A DNA stretch of 64,000 nucleotides from Rotaria sp. Silwood1 (Eukaryota > Rotifera > Eurotatoria > Philodinida > Philodinidae): NCBI GenBank assembly GCA_905250075.1, contig CAJNOP010000359.1, positions 1-64,000 of the forward strand, written 5' to 3'. Positions 45,321 through 57,800 of this stretch are shown here, piece after piece. The position numbers were made by a program, and so were the translations under genes. The first letter of the stretch is position 1; every line of letters begins with the position of its first letter. A model generated the notes under the pieces. That model was not told the origin of the DNA. It saw nothing but the letters and a program-made list of their open reading frames with translations, and did not search any database.

Positions 45321-48075
45321 ATGAATAGTACATCAAGCAATGTTAGTGGTGCTCTTTTAGCTGCACCGTATCAGTTGAACAAATGGTTTGGTTTATTTAT
45401 CTGGATGATCGGTAATCTTGGTTGTATTGGAAATATGATTGTATTTAGTTCTCGAGCATTTCGCAACCGAGCTTATGCAGTTTACCTATCATCAGAAGCA
45501 GCATTTAATATTATTTACTTTGATTTTCTATTGCTTACACGAATACTTCAACGAGGATTTCAAATTCCAATAACTACACGTTATAATATTATATGCAAAC
45601 TTCGACAATTTGATTCCGTCTGGAATCATGACGTTTCGCTTAGTTTGTTTTCATTTGCAACAATTGATCGAATTTTATCTCTACAACGTTTGAATAGTAA
45701 GTTAAGAAAATAAACATACACTCCCAGTCGAGCAAAGGGCAAGTAAAATGACTAGTCGTTTTTCCAAGCGTAACGCCCATTCAGAAGCGACTTTTTAAAT
45801 GATAAAAAAGCAAAGGAAGAGCATTCACGACTTTGCATACAACAGATTGTAGTCTTATGTTTTAGTAATATCCTAAAATGCTATTGAATATCATTCTACT
45901 CGAAGTTTTTTCAAATTTCACCATGAATAAAAAACTGTATCATGTACTACAAAATTACTTACATAAAATAGAACAGGACTTGTTTATAGTTGTTTTTTTT
46001 TTAAACTAAAATAAAATTATTGTATGAAGATATTATAAATTTTCGTATTAACTCACTTCTAATTTACTTTACAGTTTGATAAATTTTAAAGAATAATAAT
46101 AGGCAATTTTCGTTGAGAAGTAATTAGAATACTAGCTATTTTCAATTAAGTCCTTGTACTTTCAGTATAAAAAAGTGCAAATCTTCACTCTCCCGAGAGG
46201 TGCTCGATAAACTCCTTGAATATACAGTTTGCAGCATAGTAATAGAAATAAGATTTAATTTCAATGTTTTTCCGCCTTCGCAAGCATTAAAAGAACCCTG
46301 AGAGTGATTCAAATAGAAAAAATGGTTGTCAACAAGATAATAAGAAAATGAAAATTATAATCGTAGTCGCAAATAGAGATAGTCCAGAAAATCGAAACCC
46401 TAGGTTTTTTTAATAGTTGTAGTCAAAATCAACACAGTCTTCTTTGGACTATACAGAACAATAGAGTAAATCATCTTTTACAAAATGTGATGCCACAAAG
46501 TTCTCTGCAATGTTTTTTACGTAAGATATAGGAATTTCAAAGAATCTTCAAACATGGTTTTTGTAAAAGCAATTAGACAACAATGACTTAAGGAGCTTCC
46601 ATCAGATTGATGAATCTCAGCTGAAAGCCGTCCTAGAGAACTTGAAAACTCATTTGTTAATGTATACTATGTAATTTAATTTGAAATCATTGAGAGCTTT
46701 GTACGTCTTGTAGTGACGAATTTATAAAGATTTCTACAAACAACATTAGGAAAGTACAAATAAACCGAAAGTTTGACGTAGTAGATTGAACTTCTTGTCA
46801 AAATTATTCATCACCAAGGCTACACATTTCTGGAAATTTCAGTTCAAATGAACCTTTTTTAGTTTAAGATCTCTCGTGAAAGAGAGACCTGGTCATGAAG
46901 ACAAAGTAAATTATCATCACAACAAGTAAATATTTTCGAAGTCTTTTAAAAGTAACAGAATTGGATCGTTCTCAATGGATGCTTAAGAATTATTATTATT
47001 AAAATATATTCTGATGTTGTTTTCTTCTCGATTAATTTGAATTCTTTTTAGTAGTGGATCTGGACTTTTTATGATGAGATGCGATCTTGATCATAAAATT
47101 TGTTTTGCAGCTCTTTCGAGTTGATTTTGAGCCATTTTAAAGACTTTTCTGTTAGAAAAAACAGAAAAATTCTTTTTGGAATGGAGCAATCGTTCTTAGC
47201 ACCCATCCTAAATTCTTCACTAATTCTTTCTAATAAATTGTTCGAATTTGGATAGAAAACACTTCTTTCTTGCAGAAGAACAATCTTGATTCTTCAAGCT
47301 ATAAGTTTGTAGAGAGACTTGTGATCGAATCATTTCTTTTACTAATCAATAGAAATAACTATTTTCTTGTACATTTCATTACTTTGAATCTATTTTGAAC
47401 ATAGTGAATCTCTCTTGATCTTCAGAAAATTTTAATTCCGATGGAAAGCTTCTATTGTGTAGAAGCAAGAAGATTTTATACTCTTTTCTTTCCATTTAAG
47501 AATATCGTCGATGGAGCAATCGTGTAGAACTAGCTTACAAAATGTGTATTACATGTGTACTCTTTTGGCTATTGTTTTTTGGTCATCGACTTATTTTATA
47601 TCGTACTACTAGTGGAAGCTGTACTCCTCTACCCGGGTTTTATGCATATTTTGATAATTATGTTGAAGCGAGTGTTACAGCGATGGGTACACCATTGGTG
47701 ATGATTGTACTTGCTCTTCTATTGTTACGAAGTGTCCGAGGCATTACTCAAAGACGAATCGTTCCTAAGGATGGTGGACCACCAGCAGTAATTTTACAAG
47801 GATCAGATCTTCATCAGATCGATTGTCGACTTACATTGATGCTTTTTTTACAATTAGTCATTGCTATAACAACACGTGTACCATATGCAATTCAACTAGT
47901 CTATACAGGTATCACTCAAAGTTGGCCAAAGTCGGCCTTACAAATTGCTATAGAGAATGCGATGGTTGAATTCATTCATTTACTGTCGTACACATTTTTT
48001 GCTTCTAGTTTCTACGTATCGTTTATTACAAATAGTGGTTTTCGTCGCAAATTTAAAAATTTCTTGTGTAAATGA
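45321..48075 (+). CDS. Class A (rhodopsin-like) G-protein-coupled receptor
   Basis: Two exons (45321-45696 and 47501-48075) around a 1.8-kb intron give 316 residues. The extracellular N-terminus has two N-glycosylation sites (NST, NVS). TM1 is LFIWMIGNLGCIGNMIVF with the conserved GN, and TM2 follows after RAYAVYLSSEAAF. TM3 ends in FATIDRILSLQR, a DRY-type site with DRI. TM4 is MCITCVLFWLLFFGHRLILY, and CTPLPGFYAYF supplies the loop Cys. TM5 is ASVTAMGTPLVMIVLALLLL, TM6 LMLFLQLVIAITTRVPYAIQ, and TM7 LLSYTFFASSFYVSFI, lacking a clear NPxxY. It resembles the FMRFamide/peptide-receptor-like GPCRs expanded in rotifers; the ligand cannot be told. Start at 45321 (MNSTSS) is chosen over an upstream in-frame alternative because it gives a normal N-terminus. 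The join restores frame (LNKYRRWS). Confidence 0.85.
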
Positions 48076-48606
48076 AAAAATATATATCGTGTAAAATAAA
48101 TTGATCTTATCAAATAAGACCAGTGAAATGTCGATTCGAAAAAATTCTGTATCCAAAAAAAGGTGTGGGCGTTAGCTGAATTCTTTTGCACAATCAAATT
48201 CATACTCTCAAGATATTGATCTCTTTGACAAATTTCGAACGAATTTCTAGCGACTCGCCATTTTCTAGAATATCCTATCAAAAAGTTCAGCTTTTGTTGC
48301 AGCAAAACACTCACAACGTATGAAGACTGCATGCGTATATGACCGATCACATCAATACTTTGCTTTGCACTACTTCCACTAAGATAGTTCATTTTGTAGA
48401 GACTGAGAAAATTTCAAAGTACCATCAAAATGTGAACAAAAAAACTAGTTTTCTTTCTATGATCTAGCCTAAAGAAAAATGAAAGTTTGTGATCTTTAAC
48501 ATTTTTCTCAATTTTGTATATTTCATCAAGCAAACATTTGTTAAGAAAAAAAGAACATTTCACACACGCATGCAGAGATATTATACAGATGAAAATATTT
48601 CGAAAT
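48076..48606. other. Spacer between convergent GPCR and GTPase genes
   Basis: About 530 bp holding both 3'UTRs. A 126-codon minus-strand frame (48012-48392) overlaps the GPCR end and shows no domain. Nothing else seen. Confidence 0.45.
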
Positions 48607-51453
48607 TTATTCTTTTGATAATATTAATTGATTTAATGCATGTGCTTCAATAATTAATTCTGATGGTATATCATTAATCAATGTAACATCATCATTTTTT
48701 AAATATGTTCGAATTTTTTGTTTAATAGCTGCTTGTGCTATGATAAGTTCTCCGATTGTTTTCATTTCATGAATTTGTATTTTATTTTGCAATAAATATC
48801 TATTTTCTCTAATTAACATTGGATATTCACCATAACATCGTCGTTCAAGTTCTTGAAGAATAGCATTCTTTTGAACTTCAACGTTTCTTAGATCTGCATT
48901 TTTATACATTAATAAAAGATGTGAATTATCTAATGTAGATAAATCTTCATTATTTAAATTAATAATATTATCATTTCTGGCATAGTTTAATAAAAGTTCT
49001 GATGAACCATAAAAATTAGTATTCATTGGTATAACATCAGGTACTGATGAACTTTCATTTGATGAAGTCTTATTTTGATTTTCTAAGGTATTTTTTAATG
49101 GTAACTGAATATTAGAATTATGAAGATTAATTAATCGTTGTTGATTATTTGTTTGCATTGGTATTGGCATGAAATCTTTACAATCGATTGATGATGTAAT
49201 AATTTTTGCATCTGTTGAATCATATCGACGATCATCATGACGAGAAAATATTTGTGATTGAGATTTATTTTGTTGATTTAATGGAGAATAATGTTGATTT
49301 AATGGAGAATAATCAGATGGTAATGGTGGCATAAATGTTGGATCAATATTTGGTGGATATGGTGCAATATTCAAATGAGAAAATCCAATTAAATTTGAAT
49401 TACTATTTAATGATTTTGTCGGTGATGGAATTAAGTCTGTATTTGGATATGGAAGTGGATGTGATTTAATAGTTGAAATTTGTCCTGGAAATGAATCAAT
49501 GATTGATTGAGACATATTTGATGGTATTGTTTGACACATTTTATCTTGATGATAATTATTTTCTTGTTTTTCTTTATCAACAAGTAATGTTTGTACAATA
49601 AAATTTTCAATTAAAAGTTCAGATTTTATCTTAGAAATATTTAAAATATCAGATTGAATAATATATTGAATTTGTTGTTGTAATTTATGATATGCATAAC
49701 TTAATTCTAGAATATTTTTTTGATTATATTTTTCTAAATATTTATTTATTAATATGATTTCATTTGATGTTAATAATGGACCAGTAGATTTTCCTTGTAT
49801 ACGTTGATGAAATTCATTTAAAATTGATTTCATAAGATCATGATCAATTGTATTATGATATAATTCAATTAAATCTGATATTGTTAAACGATTAACATCA
49901 GTTGTTGATTTTTTTTCTATGGATTCATCTTTATAAATTATTTGCATAGATGATCGTTTTAATCGATTATTTTCTTGTTTTTCTTCAATTAAATGAATAA
50001 ATTTAATCAATTTTTTAATAAATTTATCAGCTTTTAATTTTGTTTCAGGATTTTTTAATAAATTTAATTCTATTTTTAATAATTTTATTAAATCTTTAAA
50101 TTCATTTGCTAAATTAAATGATGAACATACATCATTTAATTGTAAAGATTTATTTTTAATATCTTTCATTTTTTGTTCTAATGCTTGTTCAAGTAATTCT
50201 TTTGTTTCAGATATTGTAATCATTTTTTCTTGACATTTATTATGATCTTGATATATTTGATTATATTTTTCTTTTAAATCAATTAATATATCATGTAAAG
50301 TTTCACGACTTATTTGTATAGTTTTTTTAGCATAATAATGATTTATATATGAACAATGATTTCGACATTGTTGACATTTACCATTTTTCATAACTAAACA
50401 TTGAGAGAATATTTGTGTATCGACAAGATTTGTTTCATTTAAACGACAATTATTATGACAAACTTGATTACAATTTGCACATAAAGTACTATGATGTAAT
50501 GCATCGATTTGTTGAATTTTTTCGACAATTTGATGTCGTGTATGATCTTGATATGTCATTACATCTCGATTAGTTTGTTGAAATTCAAGATCTAATTGAG
50601 TAATTGAATCTTGAATTTTTTGTATTTGAATCATTTCAAGACGTGCTTGATGAAGAATTGATTTAATTTCATTACGAATTTGTTTCATTTGTAAAAATGA
50701 ATCAATAGATATTTGTTTAAATGAATCAATTGTTGCAAGTATTAATTTTATTTGATTCATTGAATGATCCCAATCATAATGAAGTTCATTACGAATTGAT
50801 TTTGTCCATGTTTTTGGATCAGATACAAATGCACCATTTTGCATATAAAATGGATAAATTTTACCATGTAAATGTAATAATTTTAAATCAAATGGTGATT
50901 CATGTTTTTTAACATTAGTTAATATAACAATAACATTTTCTAAAATAATATCAGGTATATTGCTATTTAAACAATTCATAGCATAACGAAAATTCATTGT
51001 TAATCGACTTAATGAACCATTAATAACAAGTATAATGGAAGTTAGATTATCTAATTGTGTTATAGCATCAAGAATTTTATTCATATTCATTTGATTTTGT
51101 TCAATACTATGAGTATCAGAAAAACCAGGTGTATCCAAAAATAAATATTGTTTATTTGTTATTACATCAGTAAACATATATTGTGTACAATGATTTGTTT
51201 TTGATTGAGTATTATCATAAAGATTCAATTCATTATAAGTAAATTCTTCAGTAGGAATCGGATAATACTTACATGGTATAACTATTTTAGGATTATTAAA
51301 ATCACCTTTATGAAAATAATTACATAAATAATTAATAAATGTTGATTTTCCCGCACCTGTTTCACTAATAAGAAGTATTTTTGCTACTTTTTCAAAATTT
51401 GAACGATATTCACTTGATGAAAATAATAGATTTACTGAACTTAGATCAGACAT
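48607..51453 (-). CDS. Large AIG1/septin-like P-loop GTPase with zinc-binding and coiled-coil regions
   Basis: A single 2.8-kb exon encodes 948 residues. The N-terminal G domain (about residues 20-260) has P-loop SETGAGKST (30-38; Ser replaces the usual first Gly), a G2-type Thr near 90 and DTPG at 107-110. TNVKKHES near 175-185 stands in the place of (N/T)KxD. A Cys/His-rich stretch follows (about 315-375: CANCNQVCHNNC ... CQQCRNHCSYINHYY), probably binding zinc. Then come long coiled coils (to about 520), a helical middle, a Pro/Asn/Ser-rich disordered stretch with a YSPLNQ duplication, and a helical C-terminus. The layout resembles AIG1/GIMAP-like or dynamin-related immune GTPases that are multiplied in many aquatic animals; function unknown here. 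Absence of introns contrasts with the neighbours and suggests retro-origin or an intronless family. Confidence 0.85.
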   Translation of the reverse strand: MSDLSSVNLLFSSSEYRSNFEKVAKILLISETGAGKSTFINYLCNYFHKGDFNNPKIVIPCKYYPIPTEEFTYNELNLYDNTQSKTNHCTQYMFTDVITNKQYLFLDTPGFSDTHSIEQNQMNMNKILDAITQLDNLTSIILVINGSLSRLTMNFRYAMNCLNSNIPDIILENVIVILTNVKKHESPFDLKLLHLHGKIYPFYMQNGAFVSDPKTWTKSIRNELHYDWDHSMNQIKLILATIDSFKQISIDSFLQMKQIRNEIKSILHQARLEMIQIQKIQDSITQLDLEFQQTNRDVMTYQDHTRHQIVEKIQQIDALHHSTLCANCNQVCHNNCRLNETNLVDTQIFSQCLVMKNGKCQQCRNHCSYINHYYAKKTIQISRETLHDILIDLKEKYNQIYQDHNKCQEKMITISETKELLEQALEQKMKDIKNKSLQLNDVCSSFNLANEFKDLIKLLKIELNLLKNPETKLKADKFIKKLIKFIHLIEEKQENNRLKRSSMQIIYKDESIEKKSTTDVNRLTISDLIELYHNTIDHDLMKSILNEFHQRIQGKSTGPLLTSNEIILINKYLEKYNQKNILELSYAYHKLQQQIQYIIQSDILNISKIKSELLIENFIVQTLLVDKEKQENNYHQDKMCQTIPSNMSQSIIDSFPGQISTIKSHPLPYPNTDLIPSPTKSLNSNSNLIGFSHLNIAPYPPNIDPTFMPPLPSDYSPLNQHYSPLNQQNKSQSQIFSRHDDRRYDSTDAKIITSSIDCKDFMPIPMQTNNQQRLINLHNSNIQLPLKNTLENQNKTSSNESSSVPDVIPMNTNFYGSSELLLNYARNDNIINLNNEDLSTLDNSHLLLMYKNADLRNVEVQKNAILQELERRCYGEYPMLIRENRYLLQNKIQIHEMKTIGELIIAQAAIKQKIRTYLKNDDVTLINDIPSELIIEAHALNQLILSKE

Positions 51454-54400
51454 TTTTAAAGTTTATTATTCAGAAGTCTAAAATAAACGAATTTTAAATG
51501 AGAATTTAATGATTTTCGAAATTGATTGACGACTAAAAAAAAGTCAATTTTAAGACAGCAAGAATCTTTGAAAATGAAAATAATGGTTAGTTCTTCGAAG
51601 ATAGAATCTCTGAAAAAAACCAATTTTATTTAAATCATACGAAATGAAACGTCTTCAAATTTTCTACAATGTTTTTTGATCGAGATATATGAATTTTACA
51701 ATAGAAGGTACAAAAGTTGTTTTTTTCTATTGCGTAGTTCGTATGAAAAACATCATTTGTGCACCTTCCGTATGATTGATATGTCTGCCCCCCAAAAAAA
51801 AACGTCGTAGAAAGCTGAAAGACGTCTCATTATATAGAAAATGATATACTATGTCATTCTAAAAATTCTTGTTGAAAATAAAATTCTCTACAAAAATTAC
51901 TATCTGGATTCTTATTAGCGTTTATGATAGTAGGAAAAAAATGAAAATATAAAACTGGTTGAATAATTTTACAAACTACTATATATATATAAGTGAAACA
52001 TTCCGCCTAACTGAACAGCATCGTTAATTATTAATTTTCATGCATAAAACAATTTAATCTTCAGTCGACCGATAAACATATGTCATACCTTTTCGATTTT
52101 GAATATTTTATGCCAAACTTAATAAATAATAGCGTAATATCATAATTACTTATATCTCAAAATTAGATTTTTTCTGAAGTTCGTACAATAATATCTGTTT
52201 TTTTTTGCTTGCTTTAAAATTAAGCATGCATTCTCTACAAGCATGGTTATGTATACATACTTTACTTCCCATAACACAATACGTAAAAAAAGAAAAAAAA
52301 GAGAAAACGCTTCATTGATTGCTACTGACTTGTTTTGCACTCATGTCAAAAAAAAAAAGAACAAAATATTTTTTTTTTCGACATAAACATATTTTTTTAC
52401 AAAAACTAATGATGATGACACATTTTCCAACTTGATTTACAACACGTGGTCTTATACATTGATCCAATAGACTTACAAGACATATTAAAACGTATATTTA
52501 TTTTTGTTAAAATATTTGTTTTGTTTGAAGGAAGTATGATATACAGTAATTTGAATATTGCATTGAAATAGTCGGATAATTTTTCGATAGATTGGCTTTT
52601 AATGACTAAATATAATGATTAGTATTTATTTGAGAAAATATTTAAGCCATCGTTATGAGAAGAAAAGAATACGTTTTTTTTCTTTCGTGTGTTCTGTATG
52701 ATGTAGTTTATTTCAAGCTTCAAGAACAACAAACACATTTATGAGTATAATAAAACAAAGCAATAAATCGAATTATTAAAATTCTTTTCAATGGAGAATT
52801 TTTTCTGTTGACATTCTTGTTGTTTTTAGATAATGAAATATTTACTGTTGCCATATGAATACAGTTTATCATTTTATATTTTACAAAACAATTTACTATG
52901 AAAGAGTATATAAAAAAAAGATTCAAAACTGATAGTTTTTGTTTTCATTTTTTGCCACGAAAACCTATCGACTAAAAGAAATAAACAAAAAGTGAACGGC
53001 GTTCACGCGATAATATAGAAAATTCTGATGTCTTTATAATACATCAATCACTGTAAAAATCTGCTTACTGACAAGTACAATTTCATATAGAAATGTCATG
53101 AAGACATCATTCGAATGTCAACATAATCTACATTTCACGAAAGTTTGCTTGTTGAACCACCGAGATCTTTCTTTTTTTTTCATCGTTACTATGCATTTTG
53201 TATACAATATTCTTATGCTACTTTCTTTGATCTATTAATTGAAAATGTATTTCAATACAATGAATTAACATCTTATTTATAATACCTTGAAAATCATCAG
53301 ACGATGTATTTCAATACAATATAAATTCTTATCAATGCACACAAAATGGAACAAAAAAAGAAATCCATTAGTTATAAAACTATATATACTTCACCAACAA
53401 TCATTATACTATATGAAAATTTCAGGTAGTGAAGCTTATATGTATGTAACAAACAGAACGAAAATTGTTCTACTTAAAACTCATTTGGGTCATTTTATCG
53501 ATTCAATGACTGACAAGCACAAGTAACATGTACTTCTGTGTTCCTTTTTTTTTTCTTTGTTCTTTCAATTTATACATGAGTTCTTGACTGTATATTTGTG
53601 TAATAGTTATATTGTATGCGTACTCTATTACTTCATTCAATGAAATATTGGTTAAGAAATTCAGCGAATCTTTTGTTAACAGTTCCGGTAGGTACAATGT
53701 TAATCTATTTCTTAAAAAAATACAGCCTTCTTTGAAATGGTACCTTAATTGAACTTCCTTTTCTTAACTTGCATGAGTTCTATATACATTCGAAACAGGT
53801 CATAAGCTAAACTCATGAAAATCATATGAACATGTACACAAAACAATCGACTAGAACAGAATAATAAAATCCGTTTTTACCGAAGATGAGAGAATATTTT
53901 TTCCCTTTGGGGATATCTGAAGCTATTTAAAATTGGTTTTACACATTAAGCTTGTGATGGGAAGCAATCTTTGATTATTAATCAGTATAACTTGTAATGC
54001 TTTTCATATAGAATTTCATATGTGATCATCTTTATACACACTTGAACAAGAATTTAAGCGCAGAAGATTGCCAAAAGGCCTGAAGATGAGTCTATGTTAC
54101 ATAATTTTCTTGTTTAAGATTTTCAAGAACTTGACGAGAATGAAAAAAAAAGTTCGACTTGAGTCATTTATAAAAATTTATCATAAATTAAAAGTCTATT
54201 GATAGATGTCACTTTTATACAATGTATCTATTTTATTTATTTAATAAAATAATAGAAATTAATTTTATTAATAATATAAAACTAATATGATAAAACAAAT
54301 TACAATAATTTCTAAAATAACTAAATAGAATATTTGCATAGCAAACAGTTTCGAGGTCGTTACCTTGAAAACGTTGCTTTAAAAATATTGACCGATGGAT

Positions 54401-54884
54401 GTATTCGACACATTGAAACCTTTTTTTCTCAGTAGTACACAATGAAAGTTTGTATAGAAGAACAAATTCTTCTCAATTTTTATATAAGAAAAAAAAAACA
54501 ACATGTCGTTTATTTTTATATCACACTTTTCCTATATTAATCATTTTTCATATGTATATATTATATACTAAGAAGGTATAAATAACGAAATATGTTTTTA
54601 ATGCCTATATAAATATAATAATCAATTGATGAAAGACATATTTTCAAAAAAAATATTTTTGATGAAGAATGAATTCAAAACAAATTGATCAATAGGAATA
54701 TCAGTTAAAATTTTTTTTTGTATAAAAAAAAGTAAAGATCTCTTTTCTTTAATAACAAATTCTTCATTATATTAATCAATTTTTAAATAGTACTAATCTA
54801 TCATAGAATATAAGAACCTATGAATAAAAAAAAAAATAGTAATATTTTCTTTTTATAGATAATTTCTTTGTTTTTTTTATAAAA
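51454..54884. other. Intergenic region between the GTPase and PCM1
   Basis: About 3.4 kb upstream of both divergently transcribed genes. AT-rich with many A/T homopolymers and only short, low-complexity frames. An acceptor-like TTTTTATAG at about 54851-54859 precedes the PCM1 ATG. No other feature found. Confidence 0.45.
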
Positions 54885-57800
54885 ATGCCTCCGAAACGAA
54901 AAACACGTAATTTACCTAGAGTAAATGATAAAGAAAAAGTCAATCAAGTAAATAGAAATTTTTATTTTAATTACTAAAAAAAGCAAACGTTCCTTGTTTT
55001 CTAAGATGTCATTTTTTGAACCTGTTTATCAAAATGATAATATTCAAATGAATGATGATGAAAGTGATAGTGAATTATCAGTCAATGGTTTATCACAAAA
55101 ACAATTTCAAGATAAAACTAAACATGAATCAAATGAAGCATTTGATCAAGATCAATCATCAGAAGTAAGAATAGAAGAAACAAAAAAAAACAACAACAAC
55201 TTTATTCTAATATCTTTCTTTTCGAAATTAGATTTCAACAGCAAAAATTGTAGCTCGTATAAAACAAATTCAAAATTCAATTGAACAAGCAAAAACAATG
55301 TTACAATCAATGGAACAATTTAAGCATTTAGTTGTAAATATTTTTTTTTGTTTTTTTTTCTCAATTTATTTTTCATTTTTTGATTTTAGCCGGGAAGTCA
55401 AGAACAATGTGAAAAACTTCATATTATTATTGAAAATCTTGAAGAACAACAATCTGGTTATGTTAATTTACTTAATTTAATTACAGTAAGTTTATAAATA
55501 TATTTTATTAATACCATATGAAAAAAAAAATCTGAAAAATTTCAAAATAGACTCGACGACATAAATTCCAAAAAAAAAAAAACTTTCTCTTAAAAACTTG
55601 TTTTCTAGAAATTCTGCTTTGAACTTATTATTATTCGGTTGTAAGAGCATTTTTTTTTTTCGTTGGTATATTCGTACTTCCTCACGTCAATGACTAGAAG
55701 TAAATCAATGTTTTTTTTTTGAAAAGTGTAAGCATGTTCAGAAAAAATTTTGCATAGAGATTATATAGCTTCAGCAGTTGTCGACAGGATGTATTATTTA
55801 TTTTGAAAAATGTTGCCTTAATGCAAAATTTTTTCGGTCATGTCGCTAGCGCTTGTCTTTTTTACTGATAACTTCTCTGAAGTAAGGTCTCCAGCTCGGA
55901 TTTTTTTCCAGAATATTTAGAGTACTTTAATATACAAAAATTAGCTCTAGACAAGCTTATTATGTCAAGATATCTATGTTTTTATTTTACGAAGAATTAT
56001 ATCTATATATATATTAATATGCTTGGATATAATAGAAGATTTGGAGTCTTCTATTACAGAGAGATAATAGTTATTTTGAACTTTTACTCAGCAGCAAAGA
56101 AATCAAATAGAAATTTTGGTTATCTTTCATGATATGTTGTATTTTTGTATGTTTCGTGATTCAACGTACTTCACACGAACGGATAACATATTGTATTTAT
56201 ATAGTAGACAATATCGATTCTTTAGAAATAGTATTCAATAGAAGTGATCATCTGATTCTTTGTTTATTAACAAAATAATTCTATGAGTGAGACATACATG
56301 TAAGAATAAAGGTTTAATCATAGGCTCGATCTATGAAAATCATCCGCTCTAATTCAAAAAAATTCTTATATTCTATAAGTAATATCTCAAAAATTCTTAA
56401 AAGTTAAATGATGAATAATAAAATCTGCCTGTTATTTAAATTTTTCTATCTCAAAGTTTCAGTAATTAAAACCGAAAATAAAAAAAAAAAAAAACAAATA
56501 TTCTTTTTATTTAGTTAACTAATAAAGAGAAAGCAGCATTAATCGATAAAATTTCTGCAACTCATCATTCAATACCAACAAAGACTAATAATCAATCAAA
56601 TGATGAAAATGATGATGATGATGTCGATGAAGAAGTTGATGATCATGATGAAGATGAAGATGAAGATGAGGATGTACGTATAAAAAAAAAATTCAAGAAA
56701 ATTTCTCTTTTTAATTTCTTATTTAATCAATCAGAATGATCTAATATCTCGTCGTAATATTCGTTCTCCTCAACGTCCACGTATTGAAAGTAAAATAGGT
56801 TTTACACCACAATCAATTATTCCACCAACTCCAACAGTTCCACCAACAATAAATTCATCTGATAATGAACAAAATAATCGTAATGATAATTCAAATTATG
56901 ATTCACTTGTTGGTAGTCTTAAAAGTGATACAATGAATTGGAAAGATCAACAATTAACAGTACGAAAAAAAAAAAAAAAGAATTTTTTTTTTTAATTTCA
57001 ACTTTGTTTTAGTCTTGTGATGAAGCAAGTGATGTTGAAAGTGAAAAAGAGATTCAAAAAAACTTAATGCTACAAAAAGAACAAGTAAATTTTTTATTTA
57101 TTAAAGAATTAGACTAATGTTCTAATCATTTTTTTTTTCGTTCTTCTTTCTTTTTTTTTTTTATTAAGCTTCGAGCTTTACAAGGTCAAAAACGTGCATT
57201 ACTTGCATTAAAAAAACGTTCAGAACAACGTTTACTCGAACAACAACAACAACAACAATTAGTTAATAAGAAAACTACTGATCGAAAAGAAAATTTATCA
57301 GAGAATAATCTTTTATCGGATATAAATAATTTACGTGATCGGTATAGATACAAAAAAAAAAAACAAAAACTAATATACGAAAATAAATTTATATTTTTTT
57401 AGATTAAAATTACTTCGAAATCTCTACGAACAAAAACATCAAGTTGAAGTACAAGAAATTAAAAAGTATTTCTTATTCTGAGTTAATTTTTTATAACTAT
57501 CTTCCTGCTATATCAAATACTACAAGAGTTTGTGGTTCTGTATATAATTCTCGATGAGTATGAATCATGAGCAAAACTCACACCGCAAACTTCATAATTG
57601 AGAAAAGCAAACACTTTCAGTCCTCTCATTTTCTAGGCCCTATATTCTGACTATGTATGGCAAAATGAGAGGACTCCAAGCTTTTTTCTTCACAAAACTA
57701 TGAAGTCTACAATAGGATTGCCGTGCAAATTTTTCTAATGATCTATACATATGCAAGTTTTTAAAGCTACAAGCTCTTGTAGTAATTAAGATATAGAGAA

